Part shown: positions 30,747 to 41,154 of the stretch, one piece after another
Layout of the letters: the number at the start of each line of letters is the position of its first letter
How positions within the stretch are numbered: the stretch's first letter is position 1
Source of the DNA: JBBQRS01 sp038214535
GTDB taxonomy: Bacteria; Chloroflexota; Anaerolineae; CG2-30-64-16
Direction of reading: 5' to 3'
Assembly: GCA_038214535.1 (NCBI GenBank)
Contig: JBBQRS010000029.1
Coordinates: 1 to 44,957 of the forward strand
Length of the DNA: 44,957 nt
Made by a program: the position numbers and the translations under genes
Notes under the pieces: generated by a model
Told to the model about the DNA's origin: nothing
The model's input: the letters and a program-made list of their open reading frames with translations, nothing else
Databases searched by the model: none

Positions 30747-32564
30747 GTGATCGAAACGAGAACCGAACCCATCGTCCGCATGTTATCGGGTAATGAGGCC
30801 GTGGCGCGCGGCGCGTGGGAGGCCGGCGTGGCGGTCGCCTCCGCCTATCCCGGCACCCCCAGCACCGAAATCCTCGAAGAATTCGCCCGTTTCCCCGGCG
30901 TTTACGCCGAGTGGGCCACCAATGAAAAGGTCGCCGTGGACGTGGCAATCGGCGCGGCCTACGCGGGCAAACGCGCCCTGACGACCATGAAGCACGTCGG
31001 CCTGAACGTCGCGGCCGACGCCTTCATGTACGCCGCGATGACCGGGGCCGAGGCGGGGCTGGTGATCGTCTCCGCCGACGACCCGGCGATGCACTCCAGC
31101 CAGAACGAGCAGGACAACCGCACCTTCGCGAAGTTTGCCCGCGTCCCCTGCATCGAGCCGGCGGACAGCCAGGAGGCCAAGGACTTCACCGTCGCAGCCT
31201 ACGCGCTGAGCGAGCAATTCGACACGCCGGTGCTGCTGCGGCTGACCACGCGCATCTGCCACTCCGCCACCGCCGTGACGCTGGGCGAACGCATCGAGCT
31301 TGCGGCGAAGACACCGAAATTCCCGCGCAACACGGAGAAGTACGTGATGGTACCTGCGAACGCACGGCGACGACGCCCCGTCATCGAGCAGCGCCTGCAC
31401 GCCATCGCGCAGGCCGCCGAAATCTCGCCGCTGAACCGCGTTGAGCCGGGCGACCGCGCCCTGGGGATCATCACGGCGGGCGTGGCGTATCAATATGCGA
31501 AGGAAGTCTTCCCCACAGCGAGCGTCCTCAAGCTCGGCATGACGTGGCCACTGCCCGAAGGGATGATCCGCGCCTTCGCGGCCTCGGTGGAGCGCCTGAT
31601 CGTGATCGAAGAACTCGACCCGTTCATCGAGGAGGCGGTGCGGCTGATGGGCATCCCGGTCGAGGGCAAGGCCATCTTCCCGCTGACCGGCGAGTTCGAC
31701 CCGCGGGTGGTGCGCGAGAGCGCCGTCGCCGCGGGCCTGTTGCCGGAGTCGGCGCACGTGCCGCTGATCGAGGTAGACCCCGGCCCGCTGCCGGCGCGCC
31801 CGCCGGTCTTGTGCGCGGGCTGCCCGCATCGCGGCGCGTTCTACGTCCTGAACCGGCTCAAGGTTCCGGTCAACGGCGACATCGGGTGTTACACGCTGGG
31901 GCTGATCCCGCCGCTCAGCGCGATGCACACCTGTGGCTGCATGGGCGCGAGCATCGGCGTGGCGCATGGCGCGGCCAAGGCGGGCAGCCCTGAACGCCAC
32001 GTGGCGGTGCTGGGCGATTCGACCTTCTTCCACTCCGGCATCCCGGCGCTGGTCAATGCGGTCTACAACCGCAGCCCCATCATCACGATCATCCTCGACA
32101 ACCGGGTGACCGGCATGACGGGCCACCAGGACAACCCCGGCACCGGGCGGACATTGCAGGGCGAACAGACTACGGTGGTGGAAATCGAACCGGTGGTGCG
32201 CGCGCTGGGCGTGCGGCATGTCACAACGGTTCCCGCCTTCGATGTGGACGCCATCGAGACGACCCTGAAGGCTTACCTGAAGCTGGACGAGCCGGCGGTG
32301 TTGATCGCCCGCGAGGAGTGCGCGCTACTGCCCGAAGCGCGCAAACGGTGGGTTCCGCTGGAAGTGGTCAGCGACGACTGCAACGGCTGCACACTCTGCT
32401 TCCGCATCGGCTGCCCGGCCATCCTGAAGGGCGCCGAACTGGACGAAAAGACCGGCCGGCCCAAAGCGTTGATTGACGCCGCACTTTGCACCGGCTGCGA
32501 GGTGTGCGCGCAGCTCTGCCCGCGCGACGCGATCCTGTTCCGCGCCGATGTGACCGAGAACTGA
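30747..32564 (+). CDS. iorA: Indolepyruvate ferredoxin oxidoreductase, alpha subunit
   Basis: IorA, with IorB, oxidises aryl pyruvates from aromatic amino acids to acyl-CoA and passes electrons to ferredoxin. The 605-residue product has the pyruvate-oxidoreductase core (LSGNEAVARGAWEAGV ... AYPGTPSTEI), the thiamine-diphosphate domain (CAGCPHRGAFYVL, GDSTFFHSGIPAL, LDNRVTGMTGHQ) and two C-terminal 4Fe-4S motifs (CNGCTLCFRIGCP and CTGCEVCAQLCP). I chose GTG 30747 because GGAGG lies 5 bases upstream; an ATG at 30735 has no ribosome site. iorB follows after 44 bases. The oxygen-sensitive chemistry suggests anaerobic or microaerobic growth. Confidence 0.95.
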   Translation: MIETRTEPIVRMLSGNEAVARGAWEAGVAVASAYPGTPSTEILEEFARFPGVYAEWATNEKVAVDVAIGAAYAGKRALTTMKHVGLNVAADAFMYAAMTGAEAGLVIVSADDPAMHSSQNEQDNRTFAKFARVPCIEPADSQEAKDFTVAAYALSEQFDTPVLLRLTTRICHSATAVTLGERIELAAKTPKFPRNTEKYVMVPANARRRRPVIEQRLHAIAQAAEISPLNRVEPGDRALGIITAGVAYQYAKEVFPTASVLKLGMTWPLPEGMIRAFAASVERLIVIEELDPFIEEAVRLMGIPVEGKAIFPLTGEFDPRVVRESAVAAGLLPESAHVPLIEVDPGPLPARPPVLCAGCPHRGAFYVLNRLKVPVNGDIGCYTLGLIPPLSAMHTCGCMGASIGVAHGAAKAGSPERHVAVLGDSTFFHSGIPALVNAVYNRSPIITIILDNRVTGMTGHQDNPGTGRTLQGEQTTVVEIEPVVRALGVRHVTTVPAFDVDAIETTLKAYLKLDEPAVLIAREECALLPEARKRWVPLEVVSDDCNGCTLCFRIGCPAILKGAELDEKTGRPKALIDAALCTGCEVCAQLCPRDAILFRADVTEN

Positions 32565-32608
32565 TCTGATACGGACGCGGCGAAGAAGGGTTATGTGATA
32601 GGTGTGGC

Positions 32609-33217
32609 ATGAAAGAAGCAATAAATTTTCTACTGGCGGGTGTTGGGGGGCAGGGCACGATCCTGGCGAGTGACGTGCTGGTCAACGTGGGGCTGGCGGC
32701 GGGCTATCAGGCGAAGCAGGCCGAAGTCCACGGCATGTCGCAGCGCGGCGGCAGCGTCACCAGCCACGTGCGCTGGGGCAAGATGGTCTACTCTCCGCTG
32801 ATCGGCGCGGGTGAGGTGGACGTGCTGCTGGCGTTCGAGAAAGCCGAAGCGCTGCGTAACCTGAGCCAACTGCGCTACGGCGCGCTGGCGGTGGTCAACA
32901 TGCAGGCCATCGAGCCGATCACGGTGACTTCCGGCGGCCAGCCCTACCCGGAGGATGACCACCTGCGCGCCACCCTGGCCCAGATTTCGGACACGGCGAC
33001 TTTCGTGGATGGCGAAGGGATCGCGACCGGGTTGGGCAACGTGCGCGCCGCCAATGTGGTGCTGCTGGGCGCGCTGTCGGCGCTGCTCGAACGCGAGGGT
33101 TACGTTGGGCCAGAACTGACGCGCGACGTGTGGCTCGATGTCATCACGCAGCGGGTGCCGCCGCGCTACATGGAACTCAACCGGCGCGCCTTCGACGCGG
33201 GCCGCACCGCGGTGTGA
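32609..33217 (+). CDS. iorB: Indolepyruvate ferredoxin oxidoreductase, beta subunit
   Basis: The 202-residue product is the gamma-domain subunit of 2-oxoacid:ferredoxin oxidoreductases: NFLLAGVGGQGTILASDVL at the N-terminus and AEVHGMSQRGGSVTSHVRWG, both typical of IorB. It pairs with the preceding iorA and completes the enzyme. It converges with the cytochrome gene, with 14 bases between the stops. Confidence 0.95.
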   Translation: MKEAINFLLAGVGGQGTILASDVLVNVGLAAGYQAKQAEVHGMSQRGGSVTSHVRWGKMVYSPLIGAGEVDVLLAFEKAEALRNLSQLRYGALAVVNMQAIEPITVTSGGQPYPEDDHLRATLAQISDTATFVDGEGIATGLGNVRAANVVLLGALSALLEREGYVGPELTRDVWLDVITQRVPPRYMELNRRAFDAGRTAV

Positions 33218-33231
33218 GGAAGCGTGGCGCC

Positions 33232-35031
33232 CTAATTGAGCGTCGTCTGTTCGATGCTCGAAACCAGCACGGGCGTCTTGTCGGCGACTTCGTAGTATCC
33301 ACCGAACCGGTTCACCAACTCCGTGTCATCTTCCAGCAAGTCCTGGATGAACCGGTAGGAGAGCGGCTCGTAGAGCAGTTCGGCCTGCACCGTGAAGGGG
33401 GCCGTGAACCCTGTCGTGTCAATACGGTAGTCAATCTCGTCGCCGCCGCCGATGAAGTTGGCATCCTGCGCGGCGTCGCCATATACGGCGATCTCCGGCG
33501 CGGCCCCTGCCTTGTCGAAGCCGGTGGGCAACAGCCGGTTGTCCTTCAGATAGACCGCGCCACGCAGCAAGGTGTAGGTGACGTCGCCGTCCGTGTTCCC
33601 CATGATCGGCTCGTAGATTTGCACTTGATCCGGCTGAGTGATCAAGTCATAGTGCGGCTCATAGGTCGCCGCATCTTCGTCGGCGTCGCAACCGGCAATC
33701 GAGCCGTCGGGTTGCGGCGCGCCCGACTCGAAGACCGGCTTGCCCGCCGCATCAGTCACCGTGACGTGCAGCCAGGCGCGACGCGAGGGGAAGCTCGCCG
33801 GGAATTTGTGCCCCGTCATGATGTTGATTCGCATCGCCGCGACCAGTTCATCGCCATCGCGTTCGAGATCGGTGATGTTCAGGGTCGCCGAACGCTTGCC
33901 GAGTTGGTCCTCCACGCGCTGGCGCGTCGCGTCGAAGTGCTGAGAGTCCGCCGTCACACCCAACTCTGCGCCGTGATCTTTCAGAATGCTGACCATCAAG
34001 GCGTTGCCGCCCGCAAAATAATGTTGGAAGAACGGCTCGCGCGCCGTCAGGTCTGGCGGCGTGGTTGCCACGACCATCTTGCCGTCTGCTGTGGGCATGT
34101 GGCAACTCTGGCATGAGGTTCCCGCCGCGCCGTAGCTGCTATGCTGCCACTCCGTGTACGGGGTCTGCTCGGGGAATTCGCCCAACACCGTGCCGTTGGC
34201 ATCCACGTAGGGCGTGAAGAGGTTATGGCAGGTGGCGCAATGCTCCGGCTCGGTCATTTGCACACCGTGCTGCGGGACAAACCCGGTTGAAGCCTGCATC
34301 AGGTCGCCCATCGGGTTCTGATAGGGGCCGAAGATGACGCGATCAGGCGCATCGGTGCTGGTGTCAATCACATAACCGCCGCTGAAGCTCACCTTTTCCC
34401 CGAAACCGTCGGGCTGGATCTGGTGGCAGAGCGTGCAGGCAACGCCATCCATGGCCGGGTCATGCAGCGGGTTGGCAGGATTCAGGAAGCCGTCGCCCAA
34501 CATGGCGATCTGGCCACCGTCAACCTTGGTCTGCTGCACCGCCATCGGCATGTGACAGGTGGTACACTTCTCCTCGATGACCTCCTGCAAGGCCGGGTTG
34601 CGCGCCACCTCCGAGCTGACCTTCGCGTTCCACACGGGGTCACGCGCGGCGTTCGCCATCATGGTCGAGCGCCAGTGCGTCGGCATCGCGATATCCACGC
34701 CGCTCGCGTCCGGCAGAGGCTGATGACAGGTTGCGCAGATGCCCGCGCCGGAGAAATCTTCGATAGTGTAGGTCAACAGGGCAGTTGAATGCACGGTCGC
34801 GGGCGTTGAAGCGGCGGCAGCCGCGGGCGTCTTCGCGGGCGCGGCCTGGCCGATCACCGCGACCTGGGTCGCTTCCTCCTCGGTCAGCGGGCGTTGCAGC
34901 GACGGCCCCGGCGCTTGCGTCATGGCCCTTTCCGGCAGCGTCGGCATCTCCACCGACGGCACAATACATCCCGCCAGCCCCAGGGCAACCGCCGCAAAAA
35001 CTCCCAACATCAGCCTGCGCCATTTGACCAT
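33232..35031 (-). CDS. Pentaheme c-type cytochrome lipoprotein
   Basis: The 599-residue protein has a lipoprotein signal (lipobox LAGC, Cys22), a low-complexity Ala/Pro linker, and five heme-binding motifs: CATCH, CTTCH, CTLCH, CATCH and CQSCH. The C-terminal half has no heme motifs and includes TGHKFPASFPSRRAWLHVTV, as in cytochrome c-554-like and related multiheme proteins, followed by beta-rich sequence. It should face the outside of the membrane and carry electrons, but no partner oxidoreductase is adjacent. AAGGA lies 9 bases before the ATG. Confidence 0.9.
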   Translation of the reverse strand: MVKWRRLMLGVFAAVALGLAGCIVPSVEMPTLPERAMTQAPGPSLQRPLTEEEATQVAVIGQAAPAKTPAAAAASTPATVHSTALLTYTIEDFSGAGICATCHQPLPDASGVDIAMPTHWRSTMMANAARDPVWNAKVSSEVARNPALQEVIEEKCTTCHMPMAVQQTKVDGGQIAMLGDGFLNPANPLHDPAMDGVACTLCHQIQPDGFGEKVSFSGGYVIDTSTDAPDRVIFGPYQNPMGDLMQASTGFVPQHGVQMTEPEHCATCHNLFTPYVDANGTVLGEFPEQTPYTEWQHSSYGAAGTSCQSCHMPTADGKMVVATTPPDLTAREPFFQHYFAGGNALMVSILKDHGAELGVTADSQHFDATRQRVEDQLGKRSATLNITDLERDGDELVAAMRINIMTGHKFPASFPSRRAWLHVTVTDAAGKPVFESGAPQPDGSIAGCDADEDAATYEPHYDLITQPDQVQIYEPIMGNTDGDVTYTLLRGAVYLKDNRLLPTGFDKAGAAPEIAVYGDAAQDANFIGGGDEIDYRIDTTGFTAPFTVQAELLYEPLSYRFIQDLLEDDTELVNRFGGYYEVADKTPVLVSSIEQTTLN

Positions 35032-35141
35032 GCCACTTTGTCCTTTCTAACGACGGAAAGCGAAACAACCGATCCCTTGTGACCATTTACGCAAAGCCAT
35101 TCTACACCTTCCAGCAACCTCTGACAAACGCGCCGATATGC

Positions 35142-35207
35142 CCCTTCGTAGTGACGGCGTAAGCCGGTGAATGGCCCCCCACCGGCTCACGCCGACACTA
35201 CGAAGGG
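35142..35207. repeat. Family A palindromic repeat, copy 2
   Basis: CCCTTCGTAGTGACGGCGTA on the left and CGCCGACACTACGAAGGG on the right form a long stem, with GCCGGTGAATGGCC in the centre pairing to ACCGGC. Confidence 0.78.
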
Positions 35208-35230
35208 AGTGGATACGCACTCCGCGGGTG

Positions 35231-35304
35231 TTGACAGACAGGACGAACAGGATTCACAGGATCGAAATCTTTACCATCCTGTAAATCTTGTTCGTCCTGT
35301 CAAA
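35231..35304. repeat. Family E palindromic repeat
   Basis: The left part runs TTGACAGACAGGACGAACAG then GATTCACAGGAT. The right part ATCCTGTAAATC, TTGTTCGTCCTGTCAA is its inverse. Arms are about 30 bases with few mismatches. Confidence 0.75.
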
Positions 35305-35399
35305 ATCCTCCGTAGGTTGGCGGGCTTACTGCGAGAGGCCGGGCAACCTGCTACACTCATCACGAATCAGTAATTGCACCTTGCACTTATGGAGACTTC

Positions 35400-36151
<752 letters not shown>

Positions 36152-36155
<4 letters not shown>

Positions 36156-38737
36156 GTCGCCCCCTCTTCAACGTCGGGTGGCGCTATCTCACGCGGCATC
36201 CATGGCAAACCGTGCTGATGATCCTGGGCATCGCCCTTGGCGTGGCGGTCGTCGTCGCCATTGACCTCGCGAACAGTGCGGCGGGCCGCGCCTTCGACCT
36301 CAGCACCGACGCCATTGCCGGGCGCGCGACGCACCAGATCGTTGGCGGCCCCACCGGGCTGGATGAGAACATTTACGCGCTTCTACGCACCGAGGGCGGC
36401 GTCCGCGACGCCGCGCCGATCATCTCCGATTACGTGGGTTCCGCCCAACTGGGCGACCGCCCGATTCAGTTGCTCGGCGTGGACCCATTCGCAGAAGCGC
36501 CTTTCCGTTCCTATCTGACGGATTCATCCCCCACAGAGGACGCAGGCGCATCCGGCGCGCCGGTGAACCAGTTGCTCGATTTTCTCACGCGCCCCGGCGC
36601 GCTGCTGATGTCCGAAGCGATGGCGGCGGAATACGGGCTGGCGATAGGCGATCCGGTAAAGCTCGACGTGGCAGGCCGTGAGACGACAGGTTTCGTGGCC
36701 GGGCTGCTGCGACCTTCGGATAGCCTGACGCAGCGCGCGCTGGAGGGCCTGATCCTGACCGATCTGGCGACGGCGCAGGAGGTCACGGGCCGGTTGGGTC
36801 GGTTGGGCCGGCTGGATCGGATTGACCTGATCCTCACCCCTGACGATCCGGCGCAGTTGCAACGCATCCAGGCGCTCCTCCCCGACGGCGCGCAGGTGAT
36901 GCCGGTCGCCGCGCGCACCGGCGCGGTGGCGCAAATGACGGCAGCCTTCCGCACTAACCTGACGGCGCTGAGCCTGCTGGCGTTGGTCGTCGGGATGTTC
37001 CTGATCTACAACAGCATGACGTTCTCGGTGGTACAGCGTCGCCCGCTCTTCGGCACGCTGCGCTGTCTGGGCGTCACCCGCGGCGAAGTCGGCTTGATGG
37101 TGTTAGGCGAGGCGGCCATCATCGGATTCATCGGCGCGATCCTGGGGATCGCCCTGGGGCTGCTGCTCGGCCAGGGCGCGGTGCAGTTGGTGACCCAGAC
37201 GATCAACGATCTCTACTACGTGGTCACGGTGCGCGGCGTCGCCATTTCGGGGTCGAGCATCGCGAAGGGTTTGCTGCTGGGGATCGGCGCGACCCTCGCG
37301 TCGGCGGCGCTGCCCGCGTGGGAGGCCGCAAGTGTCCCGGCGCGCCAGGCGCTCTCGCGGTCGGGGTTGGAAGATCGCACCCGGCGCGTCATTCCATTCG
37401 TTTCTGGTGTGGGCGCGTTCGCTGTGATAGTCGGCGGCGTGCTGCTGGCATTGCCGACGCGCAACCTGATTCTGAGCTTCGCGGGCATCTTCGCCATCAC
37501 CATCGGGCTGGCGCTGTTGACGCCGGTCGCCACACTCGCGCTGCTGCGCATCTTCGCGCCGATCACGGGTGGGACGCTGGGCATCCTGGGGCGCATGGCC
37601 CCGCGCAGCCTTTCCGGCGCGCTCAGCCGCACGGTGGTCGCCATCGCCGCGCTCAGCCTCGCGGTCTCGGTCACCATCGGCGTCGGGCTGATGGTGGACA
37701 GTTTTCGCGGCACGGTGGTCGCGTGGCTGGGACAAACCCTCTGGGGCGACGTCTACATCACCGCGCCCAGTCTGACGGCCACGCGCAGCACAACGACGCT
37801 CGACGCACGCGTCTACGAAGTCGCCCGAGACTGGCCGGGCGTGGAACGCGCCGATGTGCTGCGCTCGGTGGACGTGGACGCGCCGGATGGTCCCATTGCC
37901 GTCTCTGCGGTTTCCGATGAAGACTTCACCGAGCCGCGCATCTTCGTATCTACGGTCGGGCCGCGAGAGGACGTGATGCCGGCCGTGCGAGAGGGCGCCG
38001 TCCTCGCCAGTGAGCCGCTGGCAAACCGGTTGGGGCTGCCCGCGCACGGCGCAACGGTCACGCTCTACACCGACCACGGCGCGGAGGTGTTTCCCGTGGC
38101 CGGCATCTATCGCGACTATTCCTCCAGCCAGGGCACGGTGATGATGGCCCTGGACCTGTACCGCGAACACTGGGATGACCCGGCGATCTCTGCCGTCGCC
38201 CTAAAACTCGCGCCCGACGCCGACGCGGATCGCGTGGTGCGCGAGCTGAGCGCGGCGCTGACCGATGTGCAGGGTGTGCTGGTGCGCCCGAACGCGGCCC
38301 TGCGCGCCGACGCGTTGGCCGTCTTCGACCGCGCGTTTGCCATCACCGGCGCGCTGCAACTGCTGGCGGCGCTGGTAGCGTTCGTCGGCATCCTGAGCGC
38401 GTTGCTGGCGTTGCAACTCGAACGGGGGCGCGAGTTCGGCGTGATGCGCGCCATCGGCCTCACGGGACGCCAGTTGCGCGGCCTGATGTTGCTGGAGACG
38501 GGGATGATGGGGGCGATTGCGGGGATCCTGGCGCTGCCCACGGGGTTGATCCTGGCCCTCATCCTGATCTACGTCATCAACCGGCGCTCGTTCGGTTGGA
38601 CGCTGCAATTCGAGCCGCAGCCCGAAGTTTTCCTGCAAGCAATGGCGCTGGCCGTGGGCGCGGCGGTGTTGGCGGGGATCTACCCGGCGATCCGGCTTGC
38701 GCGGTTGCAGGCGGCGGCCGCGCTGAGAGGCGATTAG
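36152..38737 (+). CDS. FtsX-family ABC permease (double domain)
   Basis: The 861-residue protein contains an N-terminal membrane helix with the periplasmic MacB-like core, then two FtsX membrane blocks: one at about 260-480 (three helices plus additional ones) and one at the C-terminus (about 720-855, with three helices and the conserved RGREFGVMRAIGLTGRQLRGL). This doubled layout is that of AttF/AttG-type or LolCE-like permeases. It overlaps the ATPase gene by 4 bases and is followed after two bases by the AttH-like gene. Confidence 0.92.
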
Positions 38738-38739
38738 CG

Positions 38740-39915
38740 ATGCGCAAGGCGTTTTACATAATGTTGTTACTGTCGTTGTTTGCCGTGGTGGGGTTCGTGC
38801 TGGCGCGTCGCCCGGCTCCACCATTGCGCGCGAGTCTGGTAGCCCAGGCCGCGCCCGTGGATGATGCGGGTTTCGCGCGCGCCGAACCGCCCGCCTCGTT
38901 AAGTTTCCCCGCCGCCGATGGCCCGCACGACGATTATCAGACCGAATGGTGGTATTTCACCGGCAACCTGACCGCCGAGACCGGCGAGCATTTCGGTTAC
39001 CAGTTGACGTTCTTCCGGCGCGCGCTCCAGCCTGCCGATGAACGCGCCGCGCGCGACTCGACGTGGGCGACAGAGCAAGTTTACCTGGCGCACTTCGCGC
39101 TGACCGATGTGACAGGCCGCGACCACTATGCCACGGAGCGATTGAGCCGCGGTGCGGCGGGGCTGGCCGGGGCGCAGGCCGCGCCGTTCCGCGTCTGGCT
39201 GGATGACTGGTCGGTGACTGCGGTCGAGGATAACGCACTATCCGATGTCGGCGCGCCGGTGAGACTACGCGCAAACGCGGGCGATGTTTCGCTCGACCTG
39301 GTGTTGCGGAACACGAAGCCGCCAGTTTTGCAGGGCGAGAACGGCTACAGCCAAAAGGGGCCAGATCCGGGCAATGCCTCGTACTACTATTCGTTGACGC
39401 GGATGGACGCGGAGGGAAAGGTGACGTCCGGTGGGAGAAGTTACACCGTAGACGGCCTGGGGTGGATGGATCACGAGTTCAGCACCAGCGCGCTGGGCGC
39501 GGAGCAGGTGGGCTGGGACTGGTTCAGCCTGCAACTGGACGACGATACCGAGCTGATGGCCTTCCGGTTGCGCCGCGCCGACGGCAGCGTAGACGCCTTC
39601 TCAAGCGGGACGCTCGTCGCGGCCGACGGCTCATCGCGCACGCTCGGGCCGGATGACTTCACGATCACGCCTACGGGCGAGTGGCGCTCACCGCACACCG
39701 GCGGAGTGTATCCCAACGGCTGGCGGGTCGCCGTGCCTTCGGCGCAGCTCGACCTCACGCTCACGCCTTACCTTGACGACCAGGAGATGCTGCTGTCGTA
39801 CACCTACTGGGAAGGCGCAGTGAAGATCGAAGGGACGCATGCAGGCGCGCCGGTCGCGGGGAACGGCTATGTGGAGCTGACGGGTTACGCCGGTTCAATG
39901 GCCGGGCAGTTCTGA
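38740..39915 (+). CDS. AttH/CrtC-like lipocalin-fold secreted protein
   Basis: The 391-residue protein has an N-terminal signal or anchor helix, then the AttH/carotenoid 1,2-hydratase-like fold: DDYQTEWWYFTGNLTAETGEHFGYQLTFFRR, QVYLAHFALTDV, and LGWMDHEFSTSALGAEQVGWDWFSLQL. In AttEFGH-type operons this protein is the extracytoplasmic partner of the ABC/FtsX pair, thought to handle a lipophilic molecule. It is unlikely to be a carotenoid enzyme here, since no other carotenoid gene is near. ATG 38740 immediately follows the permease stop. Confidence 0.9.
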   Translation: MRKAFYIMLLLSLFAVVGFVLARRPAPPLRASLVAQAAPVDDAGFARAEPPASLSFPAADGPHDDYQTEWWYFTGNLTAETGEHFGYQLTFFRRALQPADERAARDSTWATEQVYLAHFALTDVTGRDHYATERLSRGAAGLAGAQAAPFRVWLDDWSVTAVEDNALSDVGAPVRLRANAGDVSLDLVLRNTKPPVLQGENGYSQKGPDPGNASYYYSLTRMDAEGKVTSGGRSYTVDGLGWMDHEFSTSALGAEQVGWDWFSLQLDDDTELMAFRLRRADGSVDAFSSGTLVAADGSSRTLGPDDFTITPTGEWRSPHTGGVYPNGWRVAVPSAQLDLTLTPYLDDQEMLLSYTYWEGAVKIEGTHAGAPVAGNGYVELTGYAGSMAGQF

Positions 39916-39924
39916 GTCTCTCTC

Positions 39925-39986
39925 CTTCGTAGTGACGGCTTTAGCCGTTGGGGCGCACTACAACGGCTAAAGCCGTCACTACGAAG
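39925..39986. repeat. Family A palindromic repeat, copy 3
   Basis: CTTCGTAGTGACGGCTTTAG and its inverse at 39965-39986 form a long stem around GCCGTTGGGGCGCACTACAACGGC. It fills the gap between the convergent attH-like and DUF4491 genes, where it could serve as a two-way terminator. Confidence 0.8.
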
Positions 39987-39987
39987 A

Positions 39988-40323
39988 TTAAAGTTTGGGG
40001 CGCGGCCACCGCTCGATGTGATCGGCGAGGGGCGGGCGCGGTTTGGGGTTCGGGTTCGCCCTGTACCAGCCCTTTGCGACGCGCTCCGCCTGCTCTGACA
40101 CCTCCGTGCTGCCCCATACCAGGGATGCACCGAGGATGCCGATCATGGCTGAGGCGAGAAACGGCCGCACGAACAACGAGCGCGCGAGCAGGGCGATCCC
40201 CAGACCCATGATGTAAGGCCACCATTGCCAGCCGAAGCGGTATTCGACGCGGATCACCCAGGCGAAGCCCAGCCCGATTGCGAGCAGCGTGAAAAGCCCC
40301 AGGAATGGGCCGAGCCAGTTCAC
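39988..40323 (-). CDS. DUF4491 family small membrane protein (second copy)
   Basis: The 111-residue protein has three hydrophobic segments and the DUF4491 layout, ending GILGASLVWGSTEVSEQAERVAKGWYRANPNPK. The W-x-x-x-E-x-x-x-Q-x-x-R-V-x-K-G-W and A-N-P-x motif is shared with the preceding gene, whose stop it overlaps by four bases (ATGA). Function unknown. Confidence 0.78.
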   Translation of the reverse strand: MNWLGPFLGLFTLLAIGLGFAWVIRVEYRFGWQWWPYIMGLGIALLARSLFVRPFLASAMIGILGASLVWGSTEVSEQAERVAKGWYRANPNPKPRPPLADHIERWPRPKL

Positions 40324-40655
40324 GACAGCCTCGCAGGGTCTGCCGCAACCAGCAGCCGAGCATGACGCGGGTTATGCGGGTTGGCGGGCGCGTGCCCGCG
40401 TGCGACCCGCTTCTCCTGGCGTTTGAACTCGATGACGTCCCAGATCAGCGTCATACCGACGATGCCGAGCACGCCGGAGGCCAACGGAACACGCACCAGC
40501 AAGGCCCCGATCTCGACGGTGATGCCTGCCAGCAAGAAGAGCGGCCCCGGCAGCCACGCCATCCGGTATTCCAGGGCGCGCACCGTGACGTGCCCCAACC
40601 AGATGCTCACGAATGCGGTGACGCCCAGCACGACGCCGGCCGGTTGCAGGTTCAT
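40320..40655 (-). CDS. DUF4491 family small membrane protein (first copy)
   Basis: The 111-residue protein has three hydrophobic segments and the family C-terminus GIVGMTLIWDVIEFKRQEKRVARGHAPANPHNP. It is a diverged tandem paralogue of the next gene. It overlaps the YbaK-type gene at 40652 by four bases, so these three genes look like one translationally coupled unit. Function unknown. Confidence 0.78.
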   Translation of the reverse strand: MNLQPAGVVLGVTAFVSIWLGHVTVRALEYRMAWLPGPLFLLAGITVEIGALLVRVPLASGVLGIVGMTLIWDVIEFKRQEKRVARGHAPANPHNPRHARLLVAADPARLS

Positions 40656-41143
40656 TGCTGCGCACCCAGATCAAGCCACTCCGCGCCGGTCACGCGGGCC
40701 AGCTCATCCGGCGTGATGCGTAATAGCGTGCGGTCGTCGCCCCCGCCGCCGTAGATCACATCCCAGCCAGAGACGGCGCGGTCGAGCAGGACGGGCGAGG
40801 CCAGCCGGTGGCCAAAGGGCGGCACCCCGCCGACCGCGTAACCGGTGTGCATCAAGACCGTCGCGGCGTCGGCCAATTTGACCTGCTTCTTGCCCACGCC
40901 ATAGCGGTCGGCCAGGACGCGGCGATCCACCGTTGTGTCACCGCACGCGATCACCAGTACTGCCTGGTCACGAATCAGGAAGAGCAGCGACTTGACGATC
41001 TGCGCGGGCTGGACGCCCAACGCCGCCGCGGCGGCCGGCACGGTCGGCGTCTCCACCGTCATCGGCAGCAGCTCGGCTGCGATGTCGTACTCACGGATGT
41101 AGCGCGCCAGGTCGTCAGGGGCTAACGGCGGTTGATCGGTAAT
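40652..41143 (-). CDS. YbaK/ProX-type aminoacyl-tRNA deacylase, likely ATT start
   Basis: The protein belongs to the YbaK/EbsC/ProX editing-deacylase family, which hydrolyses mischarged tRNA. It has IVKSLLFLI with the conserved Lys51 and YAVGGVPPFGH, the family loop. The first ATG (41062) would remove the usual N-terminal helix. The reading frame upstream encodes a typical start, PPLAPDDLARYIREYDIAAEL, and the only codon usable as a start before the in-frame stop is ATT at 41143, with AGGAAGG 6 bases upstream. That gives 163 residues. The Shine-Dalgarno sequence overlaps the stop of the antitoxin gene, so coupling is likely. Confidence 0.8.
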   Translation of the reverse strand: MTDQPPLAPDDLARYIREYDIAAELLPMTVETPTVPAAAAALGVQPAQIVKSLLFLIRDQAVLVIACGDTTVDRRVLADRYGVGKKQVKLADAATVLMHTGYAVGGVPPFGHRLASPVLLDRAVSGWDVIYGGGGDDRTLLRITPDELARVTGAEWLDLGAQQ

Positions 41144-41154
41144 GCAGACCCTTC

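Larger units (their letters stand above)
35032..35399. other. Divergent intergenic region with two repeats
   Basis: The 368-bp gap between the cytochrome gene and the ABC operon is largely repeat sequence: a family A palindrome (35142-35207) and a family E palindrome (35231-35304). No ORF or clear core promoter was seen. Confidence 0.55.

Noticed and set aside
38740..39915. Carotenoid 1,2-hydratase (CrtC)
   Set aside because: The fold is shared, but operon context with an ABC/FtsX pair and lack of any carotenoid gene favour AttH.
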